Assembly (NCBI GenBank): GCA_020152595.1
Contig: JAIGNY010004413.1
Coordinates: 38,501 to 102,500, forward strand
Origin: Chiridota heheva
Lineage: Eukaryota; Echinodermata; Holothuroidea; Apodida; Chiridotidae
Direction of reading: 5' to 3'
Length of the DNA stretch: 64,000 nt
In this document: piece by piece, positions 37,701-45,544 of the stretch
How the letters are laid out: each line of letters starts with the position of its first letter
Numbering within the stretch: position 1 is the first letter of the stretch
Position numbers and translations under genes: made by a program
Notes under the pieces: generated by a model
What the model was told of the DNA's origin: nothing
The model's database searches: none
The model's input: the letters and a program-made list of their open reading frames with translations, nothing else

Positions 37701-40700
37701 CCCCAAAATCTTGGAGACAAAAGTTCCGGGCCAGGGGTACCCTTGCACCAATTTTGGTTCATGTATGTATTACAGTTTTTAAGATATAAGCGACACAAAA
37801 TTAATTGTTGCATACGCACACATGCACATGGACAGATGCAAAAATCAACAAATTTTGTCCCATTCTAAAAACTTATGACCACTAACCCCTAATGTGAGGT
37901 CATCATGTGAGACCCCCTGGTGGGCCTCACCAGCCCTCCTAATATCAAGGGGGGTGGCCATGTAGTGTAGGAAGTATAGGCAGTTCTTTGCCTATACAGC
38001 AACGTGACTACAATATCTCATCCCCACATATATGTATGTGTGGGTGATGAAATAATAGTACATACCGTTACAGCTTGAAACTTAGAATGATAATGTTATG
38101 AAAGAATGATCTGAACGATACCTGGCAAAATTGCACAACTTTTAACACAATTTATCATTTCATCAGAAATTAGAAGAAAAGCATGATGGGCCATTTTCAG
38201 CGGATTTTAATGTCTTCATGCATAGCTTAATAAACATGGGTTTAAAATTGTCCACACGTCAAAATTTTCCACACATCGTTAAGCCCCAAATTATTAGCAT
38301 ATCCATTACACAATGTCTCGCCTTCGGATTATTTATATTAATATAGTTTAAAGCTATCAATAGCAGCATCTAGCAACAAATTCTGGTCTCAAACCAAAAT
38401 ATATATGCAATTTTCCAATTCACTACAGATTTCTGTTACATACTGGTAGAACTCAGCTTTGTCTTCATTAGGGCCATAGCGTGAAACCAAAGGGACATCT
38501 CATTTTTTCAATTTCAATGCAGATTAAAGTACCTTGACGATCATTTGTCACTTGTTTTAGCCACAATCTTTATAAAACATAATAGCAACACCACAAGTAT
38601 TAGAAGTACTATGGCTTATATAGCAGTCACCACCCCAAGCATGCTTTACTTTGTTCAAAATGTTTTTATTCCAATGAATATCTTGTAAGCAGTATACCGT
38701 ATGTTACATTTTTTCTCCTTAAGAAAATCAAAAACTTAAAAACATTTATTAGGGTCATTTATCAGGGTCATCGAGCCTCTACAGTTGAAAGAGGTAAATT
38801 TACATTTCCAACCATCTTGATAGAGAATCCTTTAAAATGATAATGGAAGATCTCATTTTCAACCTTGGAAAATAAGTTTGGGATGATAGAGAGTTTTATA
38901 TAATATTTAAAAAAAATTGCTTACCAAAAATGAAAAAAATTTGTATAAACTACAAGAAGTGTGTGGAGGAAGAAAAAACATATGCCACCCAAAAGTACTG
39001 AACATCAGAATAATTACAAATAAATAAAGCTCTAAATATAAATTGGGTCATCGGCTGATAGCAGTCATGCAAACAAAAACATGATTTCAATGCCTTTCTC
39101 CCCCATATTAAAGTGAATAAAGAGACTCCTCCACTATATAATCAGATAATGGAACACTCACAAGATTTTAACCCTCGAACCATCAATTTTATCCTGCATC
39201 AAACAGGCTGGCACAGAGAATGGTATATAAGCGTACTTAACTCCATGTTGCTTTGAATATGTATCAAAGTTCATTCAAAGCTCTTCATTCTTCTTTATCT
39301 CACAGACAATGAAACATCATCACTTATATTAAACTTACATCTTTGCAAAGTCTTTCTTTTTCAAGGATCTTGGTGAATGATGTAAAACTGTATAGCAATC
39401 TGTTCAAAAGGAAACAAATTGGATGGGGTCTGGCTGACCCTCTGGGAGCTGGCTCCATGGGGAAGGGTGGGCTATTGGGTCTGGCTGACCCTCTGGGAGC
39501 TGGCCCCGTGGGGAAAGGGTGGGCTGTCTGAGTAACAATGTCATCTGCATTTGGTAGATGAAATAACTCTTTCAAAATCTGTTCTTTAACAAGAGATTTG
39601 CATGCCTTTCTGCCATTACCTTCCAATAATGTTTGACATCCGAAAAAGATTGCTGTTTCTTCTGGATCTGTTTTCTTTTTTGTCTTAGAATTCTCTAGAC
39701 TATCAACACTGGGGAAGGGGGGGGAAGCAGACTTACATATGTAAGGTATATATGTGCAGCCAAGCAGGTGCATCATTTATTGCATCATTTTCATAGTGCA
39801 GGTGCCGTTTTTGCATTTTCATAGTGCTGTCTTTTTCATTTTCATAGTACAGGTCCCAAAAAATGCTGTTTTACTTTGTCAATTTCGTAATGCTAGCCCA
39901 TTTCTACAATATTTTTGTTGAATACTCAATGCTGCAGGTATCACAATTGACTTCTTTCATACTGCGGGCATCAAAACTGTATACTTTCTTACTGCAGGTA
40001 CCAAAAAACGTCATACCGCGGGTATGGTTTTTGCTTGATGGGCTGCACACCCCTACCACTAAAAGTACAAAAAGGTTCCCCCTTCTTTGTGAATTTTGTT
40101 GGTGCTGAATAATCCAAGGCTTGGGTTCAGTTAAAGAAGCAACGTTACTCGTGAGTCGTTGTCCGGTTTCTTAAGTCATCAAGTTTTTTCATAGTATATT
40201 GATCTCTGTTGAATGTTTGATATCAAAAAGACGACTACTTGTTCACAAGGTTATATAAGATCAAAATAACTCACATATTATCCAAAATATTAACAATAAT
40301 AGTCAAAATAAGTTCATTTTGGAGGAGCTCATTAACAAGACTTCTTATACTACATCTTTGAGGGCTTTGGGATTAAAAAATGATTTGAATTATTAATATA
40401 TAGCTTTATCTTACAATTCAAAATTCTTACATCAACTTCAACCTACAATTCAAGAAGTTTTGTACTTGAAATTTGAATTAATATGTAGAATTGACAAGAT
40501 GAATAATGAAAGCGTAGCTAAGAAACCATAGCTTTATTATCATTGATTCTATTAGTTGTAATGGATTCAATTACTGTAGTTAACATACTGTCCATTAGAG
40601 AGAAACAGGAATATAAACAACTTCCTGTGATATCTTGTTGCAATCAGAAGATACAGAATTTTAAAGTATGTTTGATAAGGATTGGCATTATCAGTCTACT

Positions 40701-43207
40701 TAAAAGATCTGTCCTCAAGTGAGCATAGATAGAGGAATCTTTTCATTTTTAAAATAGATTATGAGTAATGCTGATCACAATTGTATAACTGAAAAGATAG
40801 CTCAAAATCTTTGTCATTTTCTATATTTCCAGCCTTGTAGTCTTTGAAAATTATGGAAATACAATTTCCACCTGGATGTTGATCATTTGGAGTTTACTGA
40901 GATTATAAGAACTACATTTGTATTTGACACAAACTTTATTATTACATGAAAATGTACAAAAAATCTGTAAAATGGTCATTACTTAATAAGTTTTGTGCTA
41001 TAATTATTTTTTGCAATGAATTTGAATGCAAATCAGGATATGTTGTTTCTACCTGTCCTTAGATCTTTAGACTTCGGCCGAGTGGCTTCCTTCCCAGGTG
41101 ACCCAGGTTTAAAGCTGGATCATACAAGAGACTCTAAAAATGGGATATTTACTTGACATTTAGGGTGCAGCAAAGAATCATAATGTGAAGTCAGATTGAT
41201 AATGGTAGATCCCAGTCACTTCTTTTAATAATGAATCCAGGTGTCCGCCTAAGGGGTTTAGAGCCAAGTTTCAAAAAGTAGTACAATAGAATATACAAGA
41301 CTTGAAGAATCTCAAATCTCATATTCTAAGATTCAATACTTGGATTACTTCCTTGATATGAATACCTCCTCCACTGTTTTGTATTTTGATTTTAATCTTG
41401 TCCTATGTAGTGAAGGATAAAAATGCTTGACAACTTCATTAGTGTTTTTAATTGGAAATTCTTATGACTCAAATTGTCTGAGATATCCTGTAAAGCAACC
41501 AAGATTGAGTTTTGTAGGTGTTTAATAAATTATTCTCTTTCCTCATATTTAAGGGACTGTGTGTATCCAGTCAATTCATCCAATATTTTGTATTTGTTTT
41601 GATATTAGGTCTTCCATTTGTCACTGCTCCTAACAAATTTGAAGCATTAGCAGCTCATGATGCCATGATTGAACTACATGGTGCCCTTAATGTAGTAGCT
41701 TGCAGTTTAATGAAGGTTGCTAACGACATTCGTTTCCTTGGATCTGGACCTCGGTGTGGTCTTGGTGAGCTGATTTTGCCTGAGAATGAACCTGGAAGTA
41801 GTATAATGCCAGGTAAGGGAGTTGATATTTCACAGTTGATTGGAATCATTTGTTAAGAATGCAACTTGGTGTACTCTGGCAAGTCTGGCAAGAAGGAGTG
41901 GAGGGAGCTAATTTGCTGTTATAACCTCTCCTAATATTTCCCTTTGAAAGTCTCTAACAACAATTAGACATATTAAAATGTGCTTTGCCTTTCCTCTTGT
42001 ACTTCAGCATTAATCCTCTGTTTGTTTTACAGGTAAAGTTAACCCTACTCAATGTGAGGCCATCACTATGGTAGCAGCCCAGGTCATGGGTAACCACACA
42101 GCAGTGTCTATAGGGGGCAGCAATGGTCACTTTGAGCTAAATGTATTTAAACCCATGATAGCTTCAAATGTGCTTCAGTCTGTCCGGTTAATAGGTGATG
42201 CCAGTAGGTCATTTGCGAAGAATTGTGTTGTGGGCATTAGACCAAATACAGAAAAAATTAACCAGTAAGTTGAAAAAATGTTATTGTATGATATTCAGAT
42301 TGAATAATGCTTCAAAACATTGATATTGTTTAATTTTTACAACTACTATAGATTAAGTTCCATTCAATGTAATCCTATCTGAATTGAATCCGTATTTGGA
42401 AAGTAAAATAACAACCACCTTGTTTTAAACAGCTGTCTGATTTGATCAAAATGTGTTTTACCGTCAATTTTTGAACTACTGTTATTGCATTAATTTCTTA
42501 GAGTTGATATTTGAAGAAGAAATAATTGTGGTTCTAAAAACAATTTTTAGAAAAAAGTTGTGCAATTTTTCGGGAAATGATTTATTGTGATGAGAATGTG
42601 TTGTTTGGTTCAGAATCACCTGTTTCGTTAGAATTTCACTGGTTCACTGAGAGGCATGTCCAATTTGAGATTTTAGGGACTAAAACCTCCCATAAAGAGA
42701 ATTTCTATAGCCTCTCCACATGCTGATGTTTGTTACTACTATGGTGGTACCTATATACCGTGCCACCACACATGAAAATCAACTTGGTACAGGTGCATGA
42801 CAAATTGATTGAGTTAGAATTCATTTATCTGTCTGACGTGACATGTTTCTTTCATTTACACAGGTACAAATTTTTATCTTTAGGATTACAATTGTGCATT
42901 AAATTCATTCAAGGAATTGTGTGTTCAGTACATTTATTTATAGCTTGTAAGACCCCTTCTTTTCTTGAAATACTTTATTTTTCTAACTTGATGAGCCTTT
43001 TCTTTCATCATCAGGTATCTGACAGAATCGCTGATGCTTGTTACTGCATTGAATCAGCACATTGGATATGACAAAGCATCTCAGATTGCGAAGAAAGCAC
43101 ACAAAGAGGGCACCACACTGAAAGAGGCTGCAACACAGTTGGGATTTGTTACAGAAGTACAGTTTGATTTGTGGGTTCAGCCTCAAAATATGTTAGGGCC
43201 AAGTTGA
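13675..43207 (+). CDS. FH: fumarate hydratase (class II fumarase), 10 coding exons
   Basis: Catalyses reversible hydration of fumarate to L-malate in the TCA cycle; class II fumarases are homotetramers. Coding exons: 13675-13770, 15918-16043, 18564-18674, 21045-21221, 21935-22090, 24141-24252, 33497-33577, 41609-41812, 42033-42264, 43015-43207. They join to 1488 nt (495 residues plus TGA) with GT/AG introns and consistent phases; human FH has 510 residues and also ten exons. The start is the first Met after an in-frame TGA at 13648-13650. Residues 1-32 form a basic presequence with no Asp or Glu. Active-site segments: [10 protein letters not shown] (128-137), HPND (161-164), SSND (171-174), IGRTH with His220, and the fumarase/aspartase signature [10 protein letters not shown] (349-358) with the catalytic Ser of the SS loop at 350. 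No key residue is missing. The gene spans 29.5 kb because introns 6 and 7 are 9.2 and 8.0 kb of repeats. Confidence 0.97.
13831..15687. mobile_element. 1.86-kb foldback element in FH intron 1
   Basis: A perfect 22-bp terminal inverted repeat (13831-13852 and 15666-15687, beginning TTGTCTCACCTGCGAAGCAG on the plus strand) bounds the element. Inside, the left half holds three direct ~260-310-bp units (each with AACTTAAGTTATG-like, GTACATTCATGTA and GGTAGAGG motifs at about 14146, 14404 and 14717). The right half holds two units of the same family in reverse orientation (about 15245-15315 and 15545-15620). The whole can fold back with arms of about 0.8 kb. The terminus itself contains a small hairpin, CCTGC-GAA-GCAGG. 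No transposase frame is present, so it is non-autonomous. No target-site duplication is clear. Confidence 0.75.
15918..16043 (+). CDS. FH: FH coding exon 2
   Basis: 42 codons (residues 33-74). Begins [13 protein letters not shown], the conserved start of the mature enzyme, and ends GGETERMP. Phase 0 at both ends; acceptor TTAACAG, donor GTAAGT. Confidence 0.95.
16709..18240 (+). repeat. 21-bp G-rich minisatellite (~73 units) in FH intron 2
   Basis: The unit has a core AGGTGGATGGGGAC and two main variable bases: T or C before AGG, and A or G after GGGGAC. Variants occur in blocks: T/A units at 16709-16830, C/G units at about 16850-17115, mixed to about 17500, then mostly T/A and C/A units to the end. 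Only a few length changes occur (near 17365 and 17835-17860). Every unit carries four G runs (GG, GG, GG, GGGG) with 1-2-nt loops. Because 21 is a multiple of three and the unit lacks stops, frames stay open on both strands; I do not regard them as genes. Confidence 0.97.
18564..18674 (+). CDS. FH: FH coding exon 3
   Basis: 37 codons (residues 75-111), [20 protein letters not shown] through IMKAADE, part of the N-terminal domain. Acceptor CTCTTTTTAG, donor GTAAGT, phase 0 at both ends. Confidence 0.95.
19185..19310. repeat. two-copy ~78-bp direct repeat in FH intron 3
   Basis: TTGGAATTACATTCAAATCA followed by a CACA(A/G)-like stretch and GCCATTT(T)AGTAT occurs at about 19185 and again at about 19262, directly before the 18-bp array. 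Confidence 0.7.
19319..19480. repeat. 18-bp tandem array, 9 units, FH intron 3
   Basis: Nine consecutive units of GCATGTTTAGTACACTAA, with single-base variants such as TATAG for TTTAG and CTGA for CTAA. Period exactly 18, length 162 bp. Confidence 0.93.
20226..20394. repeat. 169-bp long hairpin / MITE-like inverted repeat, FH intron 3
   Basis: The 53-nt arms 20226-20278 and 20342-20394 are reverse complements at 47 of 53 positions. An inner pair (CACAGAAGGG...AGAGGCC against GGCCTCTCAGCCCATCTGTG) continues the stem, leaving a loop of about 16 nt. No coding potential. Looks like a foldback MITE or a folded-transcript element. Confidence 0.85.
20395..21044. other. FH intron 3, distal part
   Basis: Rich in short GTGACA/TTTGTGAC-type motifs (about 20405-20835), apparently a degenerate simple repeat. 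No exon recognised. Confidence 0.5.
21045..21221 (+). CDS. FH: FH coding exon 4: active-site segment
   Basis: 59 codons (residues 112-170). Holds [19 protein letters not shown] and [13 protein letters not shown], which line the fumarate site. Acceptor TTTCTGCAAG, donor GTAAGA, phase 0 at both ends. Confidence 0.96.
21222..21934. other. FH intron 4
   Basis: 713 bp, AT-rich, no repeat or exon recognised. Confidence 0.6.
21935..22090 (+). CDS. FH: FH coding exon 5
   Basis: 52 codons (residues 171-222). Starts [13 protein letters not shown] and ends IKIGRTHTQ, with the conserved active-site His220. Acceptor TTTTTGACAG, donor GTATGT, phase 0 at both ends. Confidence 0.96.
22091..24140. other. 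FH intron 5, with a diverged ~250-bp direct duplication
   Basis: No exon. Segments 23211-23390 and 23468-23640 share the order ATATTAATAAG(T)GGG/AGGTGG, GATAAATGAGCAA, CATCATA-TGATGATA/TGATACTG, TTATTGTG and TGCA, pointing to an old tandem duplication. Confidence 0.5.
24141..24252 (+). CDS. FH: FH coding exon 6
   Basis: 37 codons plus one base (residues 223-259 and part of Gly260). Starts [14 protein letters not shown], continuing the His motif of exon 5. Acceptor TTTGTCTAG, donor GTGAGA. Confidence 0.95.
24253..24799. other. FH intron 6, proximal part
   Basis: No exon. A short imperfect repeat of AATCTGAACTG(G/A)(C/T)GGA(A/T)TAAAAT lies at about 24480-24545, followed by a G10 run near 24560. 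Confidence 0.5.
24800..25690. repeat. ~160-bp tandem repeats rich in TTTGACC, FH intron 6
   Basis: About five diverged units, each with CCAACCCACCAAATAC-like, ATCACTTATTG/GG, CCCAGGAAGC, CAATTATTTGACCTCTGAYC and TGACATGT-like blocks (unit starts near 24900, 25075, 25235, 25390 and 25550). A leader at about 24729-24762 (GGCAATCCATAGAGTTGCTG) is shared with 36490-36520, ahead of the larger repeats in intron 7, so both belong to one dispersed family. Confidence 0.7.
26179..26340. mobile_element. 162-bp MITE-like inverted-repeat element, FH intron 6
   Basis: Perfect 19-bp terminal inverted repeats: CAATTGTCAACGATAATAT at 26179-26197 and its reverse complement at 26322-26340. The interior has no coding capacity. 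Target-site duplication is not evident. Confidence 0.65.
26341..27659. other. FH intron 6, unassigned stretch
   Basis: No exon or clear repeat. Contains a GTGTGTGTGTG run near 26570. Confidence 0.5.
27660..28020. repeat. two-copy ~190-bp diverged tandem repeat, FH intron 6
   Basis: Two successive segments share TTTTGCT(C/T)TTCA(A/G)AATT, CCGA(C/T)AT, a GGCCC-rich stretch, GCTGAT(A/T), AATTAATGGA, TCCGGGGTT(C/G)TCATG and TATATTAAAAT. Starts are near 27660 and 27850. Confidence 0.6.
28021..29943. other. FH intron 6, unassigned stretch
   Basis: No exon recognised. The 81-codon frame at 28371-28616 has no family resemblance that I can see. Confidence 0.5.
29944..31090 (-). pseudogene. remnant of a mobile-element protein with nuclease-like and CXC (tesmin/TSO1-like) blocks
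   Basis: Read on the minus strand through several frame changes: [13 protein letters not shown] (about 31065-31028), [19 protein letters not shown] (about 30965), [19 protein letters not shown] (about 30690-30650), [18 protein letters not shown] (about 30400-30345), RWDSEENI (about 30225), a cysteine block [16 protein letters not shown] (about 30145-30095), then an acidic tail ending at 29944. I recognise this order from uncharacterised repeat-borne proteins annotated in many invertebrate genomes. The ADT..W...D...GCDx block resembles XPG/FEN1-like nucleases and the Cys block resembles tesmin/TSO1 CXC motifs. The element class is not known to me. Frameshifts, and a Tyr where the Cys block would usually have another Cys, show decay. 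It lies antisense in FH intron 6. Confidence 0.65.
31091..31600. other. FH intron 6, unassigned stretch
   Basis: AT-rich; nothing recognised. Confidence 0.4.
31609..32019. repeat. inverted repeat A/A' (~65-bp arms)
   Basis: Arm A 31609-31673 and arm A' 31956-32019 are near-perfect reverse complements, including GATGAAATTTATGGT and CTAAATAAATA. Arm B of a second inverted repeat lies between them and its partner lies outside, so the two pairs interleave. Confidence 0.8.
31716..32698. mobile_element. 983-bp element with ~150-bp terminal inverted repeats, FH intron 6
   Basis: Arm B 31716-31865 and arm B' 32550-32698 are about 95% identical as reverse complements, beginning TTGGATATTTCTAGTA. The interior is non-coding, with a (TA)n run at 31862-31880, a (TTA)n run at about 31895-31921, arm A' and a segment near 32270-32380 that resembles the flanks of the element at 61999-62449. 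It looks like a non-autonomous long-TIR DNA transposon. Confidence 0.75.
32699..33496. other. FH intron 6, distal part
   Basis: No exon or clear repeat. Ends in the acceptor TTACTCTCTCAG before exon 7. Confidence 0.5.
33497..33577 (+). CDS. FH: FH coding exon 7
   Basis: 81 nt (residues 260-286 with split codons at both ends): [20 protein letters not shown] then GVARYTG. The short exon sits alone between 9.2-kb and 8.0-kb introns. Acceptor CTCTCAG, donor GTAAGA. Confidence 0.95.
33897..34230 (+). mobile_element. tRNA-derived SINE, FH intron 7
   Basis: The head has box A TAGCTTAGTCAGC (33908-33920) and box B GGTTCGAGTCC (33956-33966) at tRNA-like spacing, the internal promoter for RNA polymerase III. 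The body runs through GGCACTTACCGTCC, CCTGATGGTAGGAG and GGTTCTCTGAACA to GGTGTTCATCC and matches the truncated copy at 11149-11285. It is not a tRNA gene: no acceptor stem pairs across the head. Confidence 0.75.
34231..36480. other. FH intron 7, proximal part
   Basis: No exon. A 39-nt imperfect hairpin (GTCTGACCCGACCTG against CAGGCCGGATCAGAC) lies at 35826-35864. Confidence 0.5.
36488..37830. repeat. three ~313-bp tandem units plus a degenerate fourth, FH intron 7
   Basis: The block GGCACAAAAATGTACAAATT recurs at about 36584, 36909 and 37222. Each unit continues with TGACC(C/T)TAATCACTGAAAC, ACCCTACTGTATGACACC, GGGGAAAATGGTGAAAAGTG and GAGTCTACGGGACACAAATT. Copies 2 and 3 are nearly identical; copy 1 is slightly diverged, and 37510-37830 is a decayed continuation. 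The leader near 36490 links the array to the intron 6 family at 24729-25690. Confidence 0.85.
37831..38069. other. FH intron 7, unassigned stretch
   Basis: Nothing recognised. Confidence 0.4.
38075..38810 (-). mobile_element. L1/Tx1-like LINE endonuclease fragment, antisense in FH intron 7
   Basis: On the minus strand, through frame changes: SFNCRGS (about 38795-38772), LQDIHWNKN (about 38690), [20 protein letters not shown] (about 38638-38578), [17 protein letters not shown] (about 38478-38425), AFLLISDEM and CAILPG (about 38185-38112), and YRSDHS (about 38108-38090). These are the AP-endonuclease blocks of L1/Tx1-clade elements in the right order, ending at the catalytic SDH. No RT follows, so the copy is a fragment. 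It is a different clade from the CR1/L2-like element at 6653-10122. Confidence 0.7.
38811..39769. other. FH intron 7, with a 2-copy ~60-bp repeat and an unassigned minus-strand frame
   Basis: A minus-strand frame of 150 codons (39776-39324) has no domain that I recognise. Part of it comes from a local duplication (GGTCTGGCTGACCCTCTGGG at about 39427 and 39478). It lies just upstream, in minus orientation, of the endonuclease fragment and could be ORF1 or 5' sequence of that LINE; this is a guess. Confidence 0.35.
39770..40060 (+). repeat. dispersed ~290-bp repeat, copy 1
   Basis: Aligns with the reverse complement of 60570-60860: shared order GCAGGTGCC, AATGCTGTTTTACTTTGT(C/T)AATTT, TTTTACAATATT-like, GAATACTCAATRCTGCA(G/T)GTATCA, TTTCATACTGC and GTATGGTTTT(T/C)GCTTGATG. 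Internally it is built from degenerate short units ending in TACTGCAGGTA. Confidence 0.75.
40061..41062. other. FH intron 7, unassigned stretch
   Basis: AT-rich; nothing recognised. Confidence 0.4.
41063..41215 (+). mobile_element. second tRNA-derived SINE type, FH intron 7
   Basis: CGGCCGAGTGGC (about 41077) resembles the box A of Leu/Ser tRNAs and CCAGGTTTAAAGCTGG (about 41103) a decayed box B. The following GAGACTCTAAAAATGGGA block resembles a SINE body that I recall from other deuterostomes. Its 3' end is not sharply defined. Confidence 0.45.
41609..41812 (+). CDS. FH: FH coding exon 8: SS-loop signature, first part
   Basis: 204 nt (residues 287-355 with split codons). Contains [18 protein letters not shown], the central helical bundle and [10 protein letters not shown], the first part of the superfamily signature. 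The intron falls inside the Gly codon of PGK. Acceptor TGATATTAG, donor GTAAGG. Translating through the donor into the intron hits a stop quickly, so the junction is well supported. Confidence 0.97.
42033..42264 (+). CDS. FH: FH coding exon 9
   Basis: 232 nt. Completes the signature with KVNPTQCEA, then [20 protein letters not shown] and FELNVFKPM of the C-terminal part of the helical core, ending in a split Gln codon. Acceptor TTGTTTTACAG, donor GTAAGT. Confidence 0.97.
42265..43014. other. FH intron 9
   Basis: 750 bp, no repeat or exon recognised. Confidence 0.6.
43015..43207 (+). CDS. FH: FH coding exon 10 and stop
   Basis: 193 nt. [20 protein letters not shown] opens the C-terminal domain; the protein ends NMLGPS before TGA (43205-43207), close to the usual MLGPK end of animal fumarases. 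Acceptor TTCATCATCAG. Confidence 0.96.
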
Positions 43208-44904
43208 TTTACAACTCTAATAACCCTGGTGTTGGGTTTGGTGCTCATTAGAATTGGGTAATGTCTTGGAAGTTTTTTAAACATTGGACTTCAATGCTAA
43301 AAGGAAACCTGGATTGTCAGGATTAAAAATGTATAAATTATTGGAATTTTGGTGATATCTTCTGTCCCGTGGGGAAGTTTGAATTGTTCCCTCGTTTGCA
43401 AGTACAATTGCCATTGACATCGATTTGCTTCCCAAAAGATCCTAAAAGTCCCACAAATGTCTAAGATATGCATATGCAAATCAAATACTGAGTTCTTTTG
43501 TACATACTATAAATATTGTCCCATACACAAGTGCAACTGGTACTTTAGATTAAACACCCACTTTGATAACTCATTCAGCAAACACCTTTATTTGAAAACT
43601 AGTACTCCTATAAACTATTCATATCTCTGATTCCTAAACCACAAAGCTCAATTGTGGATGAACAAATTCTTAAATGCTTTGGAGCGCCTATAAGATTTCA
43701 GATTGGTAGGGCAAGAAGTCTGGGATTTGGGGAAATTCTGGTGCTAGAAAGTGGCAATCTCCCTGCTTCTGCACTTAAAAATCCTTGATTAATTTGGTCT
43801 TTATGGAAGAAAACCATCGCTTCCTATAACATATTGTCATAAACTGACATGACATAGACTAGCATATTGACCTTCTGACATCAGCTGAAGTGATAAAGAT
43901 AATTTTTCAAAATTTTACTGAATTATTATTGTAACTTATTACAATGAGTAGCTCTATAATGTATTGGAAGACATGAGGCTCAAACCAATTAAAATCAAAC
44001 CAAATAAAATTGCTTAATGTCGTTTTCATAACCTGATAACAGAGGAAGGTTAAGAATACACTATGATTGACCATACTAATGGTGGGGCATATGCTGCACC
44101 CATTCCAGCGCCCTTGATGTACCAATTAATCTGTGGAAGTGAACAGTTTTCACTGAAGTTCATTCACTGGACTAGATTGTTATTATAAAATGCAACAGTT
44201 AATACTTTGCTATATTCGTGTGTAGCCATAAAGGGCAAGTTTCTGGTTAATAATTGGTTGCAAATCTGCCTGTAAAGAACTCAAAACAAGGGATGCCCTG
44301 CCTTAATAGATGAAAACAAAGATATTAACTCAGAAGAAATCAATGACTCGAATTTAGATAATCTTAATAATGTGTTTATAGCATGAATATATATGAAATA
44401 AATAGCTGGTGGAACAAAGCATGAGGATTGAGGTATCACTGTCACAGTGCTTTTTCCAAGCAACTGGAGTTAGCATTGTAGAAACTCAAATTGTTTAGCT
44501 TTCAGCCACTGGGTATGAAAACATAGCACATTCAATCTTAATTGTGTGCATATGAACAAATGTGTTTTTAGTTTCAGTTTAAACAAACTGCATGATAGTA
44601 TTTTGTCACTTGCACGTTTGATTCTTCATCTTTGCATAGAAAGTTGGGAACTTTGAAAGTTTCAAAATACAGTTTGTCATCAAGTTAGAGATATTTGAGT
44701 ATTTTCTGAATTCCTTATTTCTGTGATTGTCCTCTTAGGTTGTTGTGTGTAACCATTAATTCATGTAACTGCTGATATATTTTAGGGAAATATTCAAGCA
44801 TTTGTAGGACCTTTTTTTTGAAGGGGGGAGGGGGGTGCCCAAATTTCCAGATATTGATTGGAACTATTATACCAGTAGCCCACATGGTAAGGATTTTCTG
44901 AAAG
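43208..44904. other. FH 3' UTR and downstream DNA
   Basis: No further exon or gene recognised. The FH 3' UTR must occupy the start of this interval. Confidence 0.5.
43549..44008 (+). terminator. candidate FH polyadenylation signals
   Basis: ATTAAA at 43549-43554 and the first canonical AATAAA at 44003-44008 lie 342 and 796 nt after the stop. Either could define the 3' end; the sequence alone does not choose between them. Confidence 0.3.
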
Positions 44905-44939
44905 TTGAATCTGACTGCTTTTTCACTTTTCCACATGTG

Positions 44940-45085
44940 GTATGGTGGTAATAATTGTCTAGATTTGATTTGCAGTAGTGAGGATAGTATGGTTGAAAAT
45001 GTAAAAAGTAGCGTTAAGGTGGGGTTTAGTGATCATGATTTCATTACTTTTGATCTCTACTGTTTCACAAAGGCTTCTTCAAACA
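44940..45085 (+). mobile_element. LINE endonuclease fragment (C-terminal end)
   Basis: The frame at 44905-45117 contains LDLICSSEDSMVENVKSSVK followed by VGFSDHDFITFDL. LDLI...V..V..G.SDHD.I.FDL is the end of the AP-endonuclease domain of CR1/L2/jockey-like LINEs (catalytic Asp-His in SDHD). Nothing before or after it belongs to the same element in this orientation. Confidence 0.6.
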
Positions 45086-45092
45086 TTATAAA

Positions 45093-45402
45093 AATTCCAG
45101 ATCTGGCCCAGATATAAATTCCAGATCTGGTCCAGATATAAATTCCAGATCTGGAATTTATATCTGGGCCAGATCTGGCCAGATAAAGAATTGGACAAAT
45201 ATAAATTCAAACTTCATCTAACTCAGATCAAGTTTGATCTGGGCCAGATGTAATATCCAGATCTGGGCCAGATGTAATATCCAGATCTGGCCAGATAAAA
45301 CTTGATCTGTGTATCAAATTTACTTTAATCAAGGTTAAATCTGGCTTGATCTATCCAGATCAAACTTTATTTACCCAGATATAAACTTAGCGAGATCTGG
45401 AC
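45093..45402. repeat. palindrome cluster built on CCAGATCTGG
   Basis: Starts with 24-bp direct units (AATTCCAGATCTGG plus YCCAGATATA), then reverses. 45121-45178 is a 58-bp palindrome with one mismatch between its 29-nt arms, centred between 45149 and 45150. The remainder is a decaying field of GATCTGG/CCAGATC words. Confidence 0.85.
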
Positions 45403-45544
45403 TTTTAATAAGGACAGGTAAGAAACTGGTTTTTGTCTGCAGATTGAAATTCCTTTCTTTGTGACTGAGATCCTCCTGAAGCATGGGGTGTTTTCTGTCC
45501 TAAAGGTTTGGAAGTTGTCAAAAATATAGTCAACCTTGAATTGA

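Noticed and set aside
39324..39776. 150-codon minus-strand frame as a host gene
   Set aside because: No domain recognised, and part is a local duplication. It sits within FH intron 7 beside a minus-strand LINE fragment, so repeat origin is more likely.
41653..41849. Minus-strand frame over FH exon 8
   Set aside because: Antisense shadow of the coding exon.
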